From Planctomycetota bacterium (GTDB taxonomy: Bacteria; Planctomycetota; B15-G4; SIAN01), in assembly GCA_028289345.1 (NCBI GenBank), contig JANQQL010000030.1, forward strand, positions 1 through 64,000: a DNA stretch of 64,000 bases, in the 5' to 3' direction. Positions 9,006 to 18,240 of this stretch are shown one piece after another; position 1 is the first letter of the stretch, and each line of letters opens with the position of its first letter. The notes beneath the pieces were generated by a model. That model was given only the letters and a program-made list of their open reading frames with translations. It was not told the origin of the DNA and ran no database searches. Both the position numbers and the translations under genes were made by a program.

Positions 9006-9428
9006 TCACTTCGCTTTGCCCTTGGTCTTGAACACGTACAGATACGGCACCGCAGCCCTGCCGCCCGCGTCCTGGAAGCCCTTGAACTTGTTCGAGTTGA
9101 GCCAGAACCCATAGGTCCGGCCAGGTTCGAGCTTCACCTGCGCGGTGCAAGTCCGTCCGTCCTTCGAGTACTTCGGCGTTCCTCGAAACTCCGGACTTGA
9201 ATCCTGCCACGCCGTGGACCAAGACCAGCTCTTGTCCTTCATCGGTTTGCTGAACGTGACCTTGATCTCTTTGAGATTCGGATTGACGTCGTCACTCCCC
9301 GCTTCGGGAGACGTCTTCACCACCACCGGCTGAACCGTCTCGATGCTGGGAGTTTCCTCGCCCACCAATGCGGCTCCGGCACTGGCCAGCACTGCGATCA
9401 AGGAGAAAGCCGTGATCCATCGAAACAT
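9006..9428 (-). CDS. Small exported protein with a bacterial Ig-like (SbsA/Big_5-type) domain
   Basis: 140 residues with a signal peptide (about residues 1-24). The rest matches the SbsA Ig-like domain pattern: a proline-rich start (VVVKTSPEAGSDDVNPNLKEI), the IKVTFSKPMKD core, the SWSWST strand and a LEPGRTYGFWLNSNKFKGF segment ending YLYVFKTK. In larger proteins this domain binds or spaces surface structures; alone it is of unknown function. It is a single-gene unit with about 500 bases of apparently empty sequence upstream. Confidence 0.75.
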   Translation of the reverse strand: MFRWITAFSLIAVLASAGAALVGEETPSIETVQPVVVKTSPEAGSDDVNPNLKEIKVTFSKPMKDKSWSWSTAWQDSSPEFRGTPKYSKDGRTCTAQVKLEPGRTYGFWLNSNKFKGFQDAGGRAAVPYLYVFKTKGKAK

Positions 9429-9937
9429 GAGAGTTCTCCGATTGACCGACGTGGAACGGAAACCAGTCCAGGACCTCCCTGGAACGACAAGTTGCCGTGC
9501 ACCTCGGTCAGAGATTCTTCGAGACCCGATTGCCAGAATGCAGCTCTAGGAATTCGTGAGACGTATTGTCTCAGTTCTCTTTCCATCCATGGGAAGCGGA
9601 ACCTCACCCGGGAAGAACATTGGCATTTGCCCTCCTTGAAGGTCCGGCGCACAGATCGATCGAGTGACTCCCCGAGGAATCTCTCCCTCAGTTCGTACGC
9701 AGATCAATCCTATTCCCCGACTGCCCAGTTCGACCAGTCCAATACTGTGTCATGCTTCTGCGCCCCCGGATCCACGGCACTGGGATTCTCCCACTCGGCC
9801 TTTGTTCGTACAAATCGTGGTCCCCGGCGATGGGGAATGTTGCCCAATGGACCGCACGTCACGTCGACCAGACTCGGATTCAGCCGCAAACACGACTCCG
9901 GCAACTCAGGAGGCAGACCACAGACGCGTCGTCTGAC
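9429..9937. other. Long intergenic region without a recognisable gene
   Basis: About 510 bases between the Ig-like gene and the FAD oxidoreductase, both on the minus strand. Open frames here have no recognisable product and irregular composition. A small inverted repeat (GAGAC/GTCTC) lies near 9557-9571. I see nothing else. Confidence 0.4.
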
Positions 9938-11101
9938 TCAAGAAACCCGAGACAACCGCTCCGCTGCCAACCGTGCGCCAAAGATGTTCCGCGCAGTGGG
10001 GCCGATTTCCAGCTCCGCCAAAGCACCCGCCACGTGCAATCGCGGGTGCCAGCGCAAGAGTGGGTCGACGAGTGGGGAGCCACAGGGCAAACGGGCAAGG
10101 CCCGCGCGCTCCGCTCCGCTCGACAACCAATCGGCCATGGCAGGGCCTCGACGAAAGCCCGTCGCCAAGATCACGTGATCGCCGCGCAACTCATCGCGGT
10201 CGTTGTGCAGCTCGAGGTGGATCCCGTCGGAAGTGACACGGCAGGTCTTCGCATCCCCCACCTTGCGGTGGATCTCTCCCCGTTCCTCCATTTGGCGAAA
10301 AGCGCGGTACTCTCGGGGAGCCACTGAGCCGTTGCGACGAGCACGATTGACGATCTGGCGACGCTTCTTCGCACACCGAAACCTGTTGAGTCGCCGCAAC
10401 GCCGTCGACTCGGCCCACATCGGCTCGAAGTCGAAGTCGTTCACTCGCCACTCGTGACGGGCCACGAGTGTGACACGTCCGGGACGCGTCGCGGCGAGCT
10501 CCATGGCAAGCTGGATGGCGGACTGACCGCCACCGACGACGATCAGCTCCCCTTCCTGGGGAACCGAATTCCGATCGAAGTTCGGCGCGAACGCATGGAC
10601 CACGGAAGCACCCGCGCGAGCTGCCTCCTCTGCCCAGTCCGGCCAAACCAAGCAGCTCGGTCCGAGGGCAAGGACCACTCGACGCGCCTCGAGGCGCCCT
10701 TCTGCCGTTTCAATGCGCACGGCATCGGGCAGACATTCCATGGAACGCGCGCTTCCCTGGAGACGCAGTTCCTGCAGCCCGTGCTGATGGATCAGGGATT
10801 CGCAGTGCCGCGTGAATAGTTCGAGAGATGGGCGCTCGTGAGGAAACTGAAAGGCTCCTCGAGCCGGCCGCGTGCCTCCGAATCGACGGAGGCTCACCGG
10901 GCGAAGCCCCAGATGGTGAAGGGACGGCGAACGGAGATGCGTCATGCCGGTGACTGCACAGCGCTTGCGCCACGCATGCAGGGGCTCTGGGTGTGGGTCG
11001 AGCACTCGGAGTCGGTTCCGAGCAACTCGATTGCGACGCAGCAGCGAAAGCGAAAGGTGCGTTCCCTGAACGCCCCCTCCAACCACGAGCCAGTCGAGCA
11101 T
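9938..11101 (-). CDS. FAD/NAD(P)-binding oxidoreductase
   Basis: 387 residues. The N-terminus has a dinucleotide-binding GGGVQGTHLSL loop (GxGxxG family), and a second Rossmann motif, VVGGGQSAIQLAMELA, lies near residue 190. Near the C-terminus is the ILATGF signature found in flavin mono-oxygenases and lysine/ornithine N-hydroxylase relatives. The fold is therefore a two-dinucleotide-domain flavoprotein. It could be an N-hydroxylating or Baeyer-Villiger-like enzyme, but no substrate-specific residue pattern is recognisable and no siderophore genes are nearby. It appears to be monocistronic and cytoplasmic. Confidence 0.75.
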   Translation of the reverse strand: MLDWLVVGGGVQGTHLSLSLLRRNRVARNRLRVLDPHPEPLHAWRKRCAVTGMTHLRSPSLHHLGLRPVSLRRFGGTRPARGAFQFPHERPSLELFTRHCESLIHQHGLQELRLQGSARSMECLPDAVRIETAEGRLEARRVVLALGPSCLVWPDWAEEAARAGASVVHAFAPNFDRNSVPQEGELIVVGGGQSAIQLAMELAATRPGRVTLVARHEWRVNDFDFEPMWAESTALRRLNRFRCAKKRRQIVNRARRNGSVAPREYRAFRQMEERGEIHRKVGDAKTCRVTSDGIHLELHNDRDELRGDHVILATGFRRGPAMADWLSSGAERAGLARLPCGSPLVDPLLRWHPRLHVAGALAELEIGPTARNIFGARLAAERLSRVS

Positions 11102-11389
11102 CCGACTACCCAGCCGGCGCAGATGTCGCTGCGCGGCATTGCTTTGCTCGGCTCACCAGCGAACCGGCTTGGGGGCACGTCTTTCGTGGATTCCGAGTGG
11201 GCATGTTTCCTCCTTTGCGAGGGAATGCCGGTCACGACCACCAAGTTCCCAATTGCTTCTCATCGGTCGAGCAAACATCGAGGAAGCAATGGCTGAGCGG
11301 CCGAGCTGCAGACGGCCCGGCAGCGTGCGGGAACTTTCGCTTCCAGCTCTTCTTGACGCGTGGTTGACGGATCGGGACCATCGTTCCCC

Positions 11390-13690
11390 ATGAACTCATC
11401 ACTGATTCTGTGCGCGCTCTTCTTGTCCACTTGGGTCCAAGGCACGGCCGAAGACTATGAGCGCTCCGCGGGACTCCGTTCCCGTTGGCAAGGTTTGACG
11501 AATTCGTTTCGCCCGGCCATCGGTTGGCTGCCGAACCAGGGTGGAGTTTTCTGGCAGTCGAATGGCACCGACGGTTCGGAGTCCGGCTGGGTGGCGGTCA
11601 CGTTCTCTGGGGAACGCACAGTCGTCGCGACTCGACAAGAACTCTTGGAAGACGACGAGGGCTTTGCAGGACTTCCCCCCCAATCCGATTGGGGGCCCAG
11701 TTCCTCCGGAAGAGGAGCCACCACGGTGACCTTCCGCAACGATCTGGACCGTCCCGTTCGCCTGTTCTGGGTCGATTTCGACGGAACGCCTCTCCCGTAC
11801 GGCACCATTGGCCCCGGACAATCGAAGGAACAGGAAACGTCCGCTGGGCACGTTTGGATCGTGGGCTTCGAAGCGAATGACCTGGTCGGAATCTTCGTCG
11901 CGGAGGACATGCCAGGCACTGCCATCATCGACTCGCAATCTCGAGCCCGCGCCACGGAGCCCTCCCCCTCACCCGAAGAGTCCTCGGGAATCGTGATTCG
12001 CGATCACAATCTCGTGCTCGTTGCCCCGGATGGCAGCGAACGACCGCTTTCCACCTCAGGAACGGCGGAGGATTCGTTTCGCGCTCCCGTTCACTGGTCG
12101 CCGGATGGCGAACGATTCTTGGCATTCCAGGTGACCCAGCCCCCGGTGCGACGGATTCCCCTTCTTGAGTCCTCGCCCGAGGATCGCCTTCAGCCGGAAA
12201 TCCACTGGTTGGACTACGCCAAGCCGGGCGACCCGCGGCCCCAAGCGCGACCACGACTCTTTGGCCTGGAATCCGGAGCCATCGCGGTCGACGACTCCCC
12301 GTTCGAGGACTCTTGGAGCGTCGGGCGGGTTCATTGGAGTCCGGAGGGGCGAGACGTTCACGTGCTCTACAACCAGCGCGGCCATCAACGACTCACCATT
12401 CACTCGATCGATGGGTCGACGGGAGAGGTCCACGCGCTCTTGAACGAAGAGTCCTCCACCTTTGTCGACTACTCCCAGAAGACATTCCTGCACTGGCTCG
12501 ACGAAGCCAATCAGTTTCTCTGGGCGAGTGAGCAGGATGGATGGAACCACCTGTACCGTTTTGATCAACGGACGGGACAGCTGATCAACCAGGTCACCAA
12601 AGGCGATTGGGTCGTTCGGAGAGTGGGACGGGTCGACGAAGAGAACCAGCAGGTCTGGTTCACCGTGATGGGGTTCCACCCGGATCAAGATCCCTATCAC
12701 GAACATCTCGCACGGGTGAACTTCGACGGAACCGGCTTGAAGATTCTGACAAAGGGCGATGGAAACCATGACTGGGTGTTTTCTCCCGACCGATCGTTTT
12801 TCATCGATCGCTGGTCCCGCGTCGACAAACCCGCCGTGACGGAACTGCGCCGAAGCTCTGACGGCACTCTCGTCGCAGAACTGGGCCGCGACTCGATCGA
12901 AGCTCTCGAGCAAGACGGATTTCGCCCCCCGCAACGATTTGTTGCCAAGGGTCGCGACGGGGAAACAGACATTTGGGGCATTCTGTTTCGGCCCTCCAAC
13001 TTTGACCCGAGTCAAGAGTATCCCGTCATCGAACTGATCTACGCTGGCCCCCACGGTCACCACGTGCCCAAGTCCTGGGGAATGCACTGGACGCAACGAG
13101 AGATGGCCGAGCTCGGATTCGTGGTCGTCCAGATCGACGGCATGGGCACCAACTGGCGGTCGCGGGCATTTCATGACTGGTGCTGGCAGAACCTGTCCGA
13201 CGCGGGCTTCCCGGATCGCATTGCGTGGCTGGAGGCTGCAGCCGAGGCTCACCCCGAACTCGATCTCTCACGAGTTGGCATCTACGGAGGCAGTGCCGGT
13301 GGGCAGAACGCACTGTCGGCTGTTCTTCACCACGGAGATTTCTACCAAGCGGCCGCCGCGGATTGTGGGTGCCACGACAATCGCATGGACAAGATCTGGT
13401 GGAATGAAGCGTGGATGGGGAAGGTCGGACCCCACTACGCGGCCAACTCGAACGTCACGAACGCGAAGTTGCTCCAGGGAAAGCTGCTACTCACCGTGGG
13501 CGAGCTCGACCGCAACGTCGACCCCGCCTCGACCCTGCAAGTGGTGGATGCGCTGATTCGGGCCGACAAGGATTTCGACATGATCCTCGTCCCCGGAGCG
13601 GGCCACGGAGTGGGAGAGGAGCCCTACCTAAAGCGACGACGACAGGACTTCTTCGTCGAAGCGCTCTACGAAGTTGAGCCACGCCGCTGA
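11390..13690 (+). CDS. S9 family prolyl peptidase, dipeptidyl-peptidase IV type
   Basis: 766 residues from the ATG at 11390, which gives a signal peptide (NSSLILCALFLSTWVQGTA); an upstream GTG at 11360 is less likely. Residues about 60-500 form the DPPIV-like beta-propeller. The alpha/beta-hydrolase domain follows, with nucleophile Ser635 in GGSAGG, Asp707 in GELDRNVDP and His739 in GAGHGVGE. Members remove X-Pro dipeptides or cleave short peptides outside the cytoplasm. The N-terminal part also contains a stretch with the pattern TVTFRNDLDRPVRLFWVD, as in VHL-like domains, placed before the propeller; this domain call is tentative. It is convergent with the metal-uptake operon and appears to be a single gene. 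Confidence 0.88.
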   Translation: MNSSLILCALFLSTWVQGTAEDYERSAGLRSRWQGLTNSFRPAIGWLPNQGGVFWQSNGTDGSESGWVAVTFSGERTVVATRQELLEDDEGFAGLPPQSDWGPSSSGRGATTVTFRNDLDRPVRLFWVDFDGTPLPYGTIGPGQSKEQETSAGHVWIVGFEANDLVGIFVAEDMPGTAIIDSQSRARATEPSPSPEESSGIVIRDHNLVLVAPDGSERPLSTSGTAEDSFRAPVHWSPDGERFLAFQVTQPPVRRIPLLESSPEDRLQPEIHWLDYAKPGDPRPQARPRLFGLESGAIAVDDSPFEDSWSVGRVHWSPEGRDVHVLYNQRGHQRLTIHSIDGSTGEVHALLNEESSTFVDYSQKTFLHWLDEANQFLWASEQDGWNHLYRFDQRTGQLINQVTKGDWVVRRVGRVDEENQQVWFTVMGFHPDQDPYHEHLARVNFDGTGLKILTKGDGNHDWVFSPDRSFFIDRWSRVDKPAVTELRRSSDGTLVAELGRDSIEALEQDGFRPPQRFVAKGRDGETDIWGILFRPSNFDPSQEYPVIELIYAGPHGHHVPKSWGMHWTQREMAELGFVVVQIDGMGTNWRSRAFHDWCWQNLSDAGFPDRIAWLEAAAEAHPELDLSRVGIYGGSAGGQNALSAVLHHGDFYQAAAADCGCHDNRMDKIWWNEAWMGKVGPHYAANSNVTNAKLLQGKLLLTVGELDRNVDPASTLQVVDALIRADKDFDMILVPGAGHGVGEEPYLKRRRQDFFVEALYEVEPRR

Positions 13691-13773
13691 GCGAGGGATG
13701 GTCGAGTTGCTGGCCCCTGCGCCGATCGATGCCCTCGCGTCTTGATGCGCCGACGCTTTCGCGTTCGACGAAA

Positions 13774-15300
13774 TCAGCGGAGTTCCCACCCACGACCGGC
13801 CTTGAACTCGAGTTGTCCAGAGGCGGACTGCCACCACTCCCCCCATCGGTCAATGGCTTCCTTGTTGTCACTCGGGGACGAGAAGCAGTCGTAACCGAAG
13901 TCGTCACCGCTGATGGCCGTGAGTGCCTCGACAACTTCGAGTCGCGGAAGGACACTCACCGGATCCTTCGACAGGATCTTGATGGCGAAAGAGACTCCTT
14001 GCGCATGACCAAGCTCCATCAACACAGTCGAAGCAAGGGGAGCGAGCTCTGGCTCGGAGCTGCCGGCGAGGTCGAGGATCTTCTGACGGACCGACTGGGG
14101 TGCAATCAGATGGCGGAGCGCCTGCAAGTAGGCACTCCGCGACTCCCGGTCCGCTCCGCCCCAAGCCATCAGAAGAGGGACCAGGTCTCCTTCGTCTCCC
14201 TCACTTCCCATGATCCCGGCGGCGGCAAGGCTCTCCGCAACGTCCAACGAGCTGAGCGACTCTCGCGCAGAGTCAAGCGCGCTTGGATCTCTCGCTGGAA
14301 GCTCCGCATGAACATGGCCATGGCCCTCTTCGGAGGCGAAGAACCCTTCCTTCACTCCCGTGGGAGAGAAAACCAGGCAGGCAACCACCAAAGACAGTGC
14401 GGCCCCCAGGCAGAGGAGCACTCGCATCGGCCAGCGCAGCCAAGGCGCTTGATGAACGAGGACGGCGAGGGTCAGCAAGACCAGCAGACAAAGCGAGATC
14501 GACGGGGCGACCGGCCAATCGCAAACGATGGAGAGACTGAAACCGCCGAGAGTGGCAGCAAGCCCAGAAGCCACCGCCAGAAACCCGGATTCCCGCAAGG
14601 TTCGACCCAGCGAAAGGCCAATCAGCGGAGGGAACACCAGCACCGCGAACACGAGAAGAAGGCCCGCCGTCCTCAGCGACAGAGCGACGGCGACCGCCAA
14701 CGACCCGAGGAGAAGCCGCTGATACTTTTGCTCGTGGTAACCCTGGGCCCGAGCAAAGTCCGGATCATAGGAGACGAGAAGGAAGGGCCGTCGACACCAG
14801 ACGTGCAGAATCACCACGGCGACCAGCCCGATCCACAGGGAGAGACGTTGTCGCTCTCCCGAAAGCAGGACGTCGCCCGCGAGGATGTTCTGCAACTCGA
14901 CCAACCCGACCGTGCTGCGCCACACCAAGAGGATCCCGATCGCTGATGCGGCCGCGTAGGCGAGGCCAACCAGGGCATCGGAGCTCAGATGGCGGCGGGC
15001 AAACTTCGATTCGAGTCCCAGCAAACCGAGCAAACTGAAGCTCAGCGAGCCAATCGTAGGTCCTTGGCGATGGAGAAACTCAGCCACTCGCAGGGGCAGC
15101 GACGGTCGCTCGGCGACGAAGATGGCGCAAGCAACTCCTGCCGTCGCCAACTGAGCCAGAGCGACCCCCGTGAACACGATGCGACGGAGAATGGTGAATA
15201 GACCCAGGTAGCCACCCACTGCCGCAATCCCCAGCGAGGCCCAGTAGCTCCCCGCGAACGATTGGATCGTGTCCAGAACCTGTTGGACGGTCTCACTCAT
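13774..15300 (-). CDS. Zinc/manganese-type ABC transporter permease with a C-terminal HEAT-like extension
   Basis: 508 residues from the ATG at 15300, which overlaps the ATPase stop as ATGA. Residues about 1-310 form the ZnuB/MntB-like permease with eight or nine hydrophobic segments and the cytoplasmic coupling region around residues 165-190. Typical permeases stop near 280-300 residues. This one continues for almost 200 more: a His-rich junction (EEGHGHVHAE) near residue 330, then a soluble domain with HEAT-like helical pairs (LAPLASTVLMELGHAQG, LEVVEALTAISGDD) ending in an AIDRWGEWW motif. The extension may sense metal or contact a partner, which is inference. It is the last gene of the operon, after the His-repeat protein, the binding protein and the ATPase. 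Confidence 0.85.
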   Translation of the reverse strand: MSETVQQVLDTIQSFAGSYWASLGIAAVGGYLGLFTILRRIVFTGVALAQLATAGVACAIFVAERPSLPLRVAEFLHRQGPTIGSLSFSLLGLLGLESKFARRHLSSDALVGLAYAAASAIGILLVWRSTVGLVELQNILAGDVLLSGERQRLSLWIGLVAVVILHVWCRRPFLLVSYDPDFARAQGYHEQKYQRLLLGSLAVAVALSLRTAGLLLVFAVLVFPPLIGLSLGRTLRESGFLAVASGLAATLGGFSLSIVCDWPVAPSISLCLLVLLTLAVLVHQAPWLRWPMRVLLCLGAALSLVVACLVFSPTGVKEGFFASEEGHGHVHAELPARDPSALDSARESLSSLDVAESLAAAGIMGSEGDEGDLVPLLMAWGGADRESRSAYLQALRHLIAPQSVRQKILDLAGSSEPELAPLASTVLMELGHAQGVSFAIKILSKDPVSVLPRLEVVEALTAISGDDFGYDCFSSPSDNKEAIDRWGEWWQSASGQLEFKAGRGWELR

Positions 15301-16076
15301 CGTTCCATCTTCGGCGCAACGATCCGGCCGGCCTTCGAGTCGGCGACTTGAACGGGAATTCCGTAGAGCATCTCGAGTCGGTCGGAGCGAAGCATGTCTT
15401 CGGTCGGACCGCACTCGAGTCGTCCCTGATGGAGCAGGGCCAACCGCCGAACGTACCGGGTCACCAGGTGCAACAAGTGGGTCACCATCACCACGGTCCG
15501 GCCCGAGTCGTGAAGGGACCGGACCAGCTCCATGACCTCGAACTCGCCGCGGAGATCCAAGTCATTGGTGGGCTCGTCGAGGATCAAGATCTCGGGATCC
15601 GACACCAGCGCTCGTGCCACTAAAACTCGTTGTTTCTGGCCACCGCTCAGGTCGCGGAACGCGGTTCTTGCATGGTCCAGCATTCCGCATCGTTCGAGGC
15701 TTCCGGCGACTTTTTGGCGACGCTCCCGACGCCCAAGATCCGCGGAGTCCGGTGTCCACAAGCCCATCGCGGCCACTTCTTCCACGGTGAAGGGAAAGAT
15801 CGGATCGAGCTGACTTCTTTGGGGCGCGTATCCCGTCCGGCCGCGGCACGAGACGTTCCCTTGCAGCGGGCGAAGAATTCCCAACACCGCTCGCAAGATC
15901 GTGGTTTTGCCGGCACCGTTCGGTCCGACGATGCCAAGAAAGTCCCCACGGTTGACGTCAAGGCTTACCCCGCGAAGGATGATTCGCGTGCCATAACCCA
16001 GGTGCGCGTCACTCACCTGGATGAGGGGCTCTCGGTTGGGCTGGGATTCGAGCTCCATCGCGCTTTCGGATTTCAC
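15297..16076 (-). CDS. Zinc/manganese-type ABC transporter ATPase
   Basis: About 259 residues. Walker A is GPNGAGKTT, the signature LSGGQKQRV, Walker B LILDEPTNDLD and the switch histidine lies in VTHLLH. Together with the neighbouring permease and periplasmic binding protein this is a complete metal importer of the ZnuABC/MntABC kind. I chose a GTG at 16076 because it sits 12 bases after AAAGGAG. An ATG at 16058 is possible, and the longest frame (16136) would overlap the binding-protein gene by 35 bases. The stop overlaps the permease start by four bases. Confidence 0.9.
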   Translation of the reverse strand: MKSESAMELESQPNREPLIQVSDAHLGYGTRIILRGVSLDVNRGDFLGIVGPNGAGKTTILRAVLGILRPLQGNVSCRGRTGYAPQRSQLDPIFPFTVEEVAAMGLWTPDSADLGRRERRQKVAGSLERCGMLDHARTAFRDLSGGQKQRVLVARALVSDPEILILDEPTNDLDLRGEFEVMELVRSLHDSGRTVVMVTHLLHLVTRYVRRLALLHQGRLECGPTEDMLRSDRLEMLYGIPVQVADSKAGRIVAPKMER

Positions 16077-16101
16077 GGCCTTGGAAAGCTCCTTTCGGGG
16101 C

Positions 16102-17148
16102 CTACGGCCGGCTCTCCAGGCGCTCCAGGATGACATCGATCATTTCGAACAGATTCTGGCTTCCCTCTTCCCCGGGTTGAGTCGGAAGAAGCGAAAGAGG
16201 TGCTCCGATCCGCTGCGCAAACCCCTCGATGCGAGCCCTCGGGTAATAGGGAGGTGACACCACCCGTTGCACCCCTCGCTCGTCCGCAAGCTTGCTGAGC
16301 TTCTCCAGGTGAGCAGGGCCCGGGGGGATGCCTGGCTTCTCTTCGAGAGTCGCCACTACCTCGAATCCAAAGGTCGCGGCGAAATAGGTCCAGGTACTGT
16401 GGTAGGCGAAGATCTCCCGATCCGGGATCGAACGAGCCCGCGCCAACCAACCTCCTAGCAAGTCGATGAGCTTTCGGTCGCGGAACTCCTTTCCCTCAAG
16501 AAAGGAAATCAATCTTCCGGCGCGGTGAAGCTTTTCGAGGGTACGCCCGCCCACAAGGGCGACGAGCTCGGAACCAAAGAAAGCCTTGTCGATCCGGGCT
16601 TGGAACTGGATGCGCCTTTCGGCCCACTCCTCCGCGCGCTCTGGCGAGACTCGCGCGAGCCCTTGTTCCACGTTCTCTGCAATCCCCTTCAGATTCAGCG
16701 GGTCGAGCCAGATGTGAGGGTTTCCTGCTGGGTGGACGTGGAGGCCTTCCTCGATCTCTTGGGGGGTCGGAATCTCCCGGGCGCGGAGACCGTTGGTTGC
16801 AAACAGATGGCGGTCGCCCCCGGGAGCCAACGATTCATTGTTGGCCGCCGCGACGAGGCGAGGAATCCAGGCCTCGAGCTGCATGCCGTTCTCGATGAGC
16901 AGATCTGCGCTCGCAACCTGAAGCGCCAGAGCGGGCGTCGTCTGGATCTGGTGTGGATCGATTCCGGGGCGAACCAGCGTGGAGACCTCGACCGCCTCCC
17001 CACCGATTTCACGGGCCACATCTGCCAGATAGGGAAGCGTGACCGCAACGCGGATCGTGTCCGATCGCTTGGTCAGAGCGTGTCCGTGTTGCGCCGTGAA
17101 CAACGATGTCGCGACAGCGAAAACAAACAAGGGAAAGCGGGACATCAT
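16102..17148 (-). CDS. Metal ABC transporter substrate-binding protein, zinc type (ZnuA-like)
   Basis: 348 residues with a signal peptide of about 24 residues. The cluster A-I metal-binding protein layout is clear. Candidate metal ligands are His in GIDPHQIQ (about residue 67), His in NPHIWLDP (about 145) and His in FAYHSTWTYF (about 250). The last loop, VVSPPYYPRARIEGFA, contains an acidic residue that may be the fourth ligand. Such proteins deliver zinc or manganese to the ABC permease. The His-rich first gene of the operon argues for zinc, which is inference. The typical internal His-rich loop of ZnuA is short here; the separate His-repeat protein may take its place. Confidence 0.88.
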   Translation of the reverse strand: MMSRFPLFVFAVATSLFTAQHGHALTKRSDTIRVAVTLPYLADVAREIGGEAVEVSTLVRPGIDPHQIQTTPALALQVASADLLIENGMQLEAWIPRLVAAANNESLAPGGDRHLFATNGLRAREIPTPQEIEEGLHVHPAGNPHIWLDPLNLKGIAENVEQGLARVSPERAEEWAERRIQFQARIDKAFFGSELVALVGGRTLEKLHRAGRLISFLEGKEFRDRKLIDLLGGWLARARSIPDREIFAYHSTWTYFAATFGFEVVATLEEKPGIPPGPAHLEKLSKLADERGVQRVVSPPYYPRARIEGFAQRIGAPLSLLPTQPGEEGSQNLFEMIDVILERLESRP

Positions 17149-17216
17149 TCGGGCTCCAGATGGCGCCAGCTACTGACCAAGGACCCCGAAGGGAGCGAAA
17201 TGGCGATCAATCCCGA

Positions 17217-17993
17217 TCAAAGCAGGATCCAACGACGGGGCTTCTTCTTTGCCTTCGGAGCCTCTTCCTTGCTGGCGTTTGTCTCGGCGCCGCTTTTTGA
17301 CCCGCATGTCGCCCCACAGCTCGAGGCCTTCTCGTGCTTGTGACTCTCGTCGTCAGATGCCGCATGGTCGTGCGAGCATTCCGAGGAGTGTTCGTGAGCG
17401 TGCGGTTCTTCGTGAGACGCCTCGTGGTCGTGGGAGCATTCGGCGGAGTGCTCATGGGCGTGAGACTCTTCGTGACTTGCCGCATGGTCGTGAGAGCATT
17501 CCGAGGAGTGCGCGTGGGAATCGGCGTGAGATGCCGACTGGTCGTGGGAGCACTCGGAAGAGTGCTCGTGGGCGTGAGCTTCGTTGTGAGAAGCCGCGTG
17601 GTCGTGAGAACAGCCACTCCCGCACTGGTGCCCCTCGAGCGAGTGGTCGTCGGATTCAATGACCGCTGCCGAGTCCTCGACGACATTGGCGAGTTCCGCG
17701 AGCGCCTCGGCGCGGAGGGCCTCGATGTCCAAAAACTCGCTCTTCGGGCCTGCTTGGTCAGCGAGGACTTTCGCGGAGCCGACCCCGGTTCCAATGGAAG
17801 GAAGACGCTCATTGAGCTGGACGATGTGCTCGTGGAGGTGGGCGATTTCATTCCGAAGAAGTGCCACTTCTGACTCCAGACTTGCGATTCGCTCTCGCAT
17901 GTCCCCTTCTACCGTCCCCGCCGCGCCAGTCGCTTGAGCGCTTGCCGAGCTGATCAACGCGAAAGCGAGGAAGCCGATGATCTGCAAAGCCAT
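17217..17993 (-). CDS. Exported His/Cys-rich tandem-repeat protein, probable zinc-binding partner of the ABC importer
   Basis: 258 residues from the ATG at 17993, which has GGAG six bases upstream and gives a normal signal peptide (MALQIIGFLAFALISSASAQA). Upstream ATGs at 18005, 18023, 18032 and 18038 are alternatives. A short coiled coil (about residues 30-70, MRERIASLESEVALLRNEIAH) is followed by five repeats of about 20 residues with the pattern SSECSHDHAASHEESHAHEH, then a CGATCG motif and a Lys/Arg-rich tail. Each repeat has one Cys and about six His, ideal for binding zinc or other soft metals. It is the first gene of the operon, 68 bases before the ZnuA-like gene, so I infer a periplasmic metal buffer or chaperone. 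I know of no named family with this layout. Confidence 0.8.
   Translation of the reverse strand: MALQIIGFLAFALISSASAQATGAAGTVEGDMRERIASLESEVALLRNEIAHLHEHIVQLNERLPSIGTGVGSAKVLADQAGPKSEFLDIEALRAEALAELANVVEDSAAVIESDDHSLEGHQCGSGCSHDHAASHNEAHAHEHSSECSHDQSASHADSHAHSSECSHDHAASHEESHAHEHSAECSHDHEASHEEPHAHEHSSECSHDHAASDDESHKHEKASSCGATCGSKSGAETNASKEEAPKAKKKPRRWILL
17330..17645 (-). repeat. Coding tandem repeats of about 60 bases (His/Cys-rich)
   Basis: Five in-frame repeats of 54-60 bases encode the SxECSHDHxxSHxxxHAHEH units of the metal-binding protein. DNA similarity between units is high, so slippage may change copy number. The second unit is two residues shorter and has Gln for one His. Confidence 0.75.
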
Positions 17994-18240
17994 CTGGAAC
18001 TCCATCCTGAACACAAGTCTCATGACAGCCATCTGCAAAGGGGAATGCCGCTCGGCTCCGGAAAGTTCTCACAATCCTCAGAAGGTCATTCCCCGCAGGC
18101 ACTTGCCGGAGGTTCTCGGAACCAGTCCTGAGGTCAATGGACCAGCCCAACGAGTCTCGGATCAGGCGGATCTTCCGATTGCGGCAGTCCCCTTGGCGGA
18201 GCTGACATCCGAGCGCGCGATCGGATCGACGGGTCTCTCC

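Noticed and set aside
14283..14946. Plus-strand open frame opposite the metal permease
   Set aside because: The minus strand encodes a clear permease with membrane segments. The plus-strand product is Arg/Gln/Glu-rich without hydrophobic pattern.
18040..18094. GGGGAATG / CATTCCCC inverted repeat upstream of the His-repeat protein as a Zur-like operator
   Set aside because: The halves are 39 bases apart, and the sequence does not resemble a known Zur box; the spacing argues against a single dimer site.
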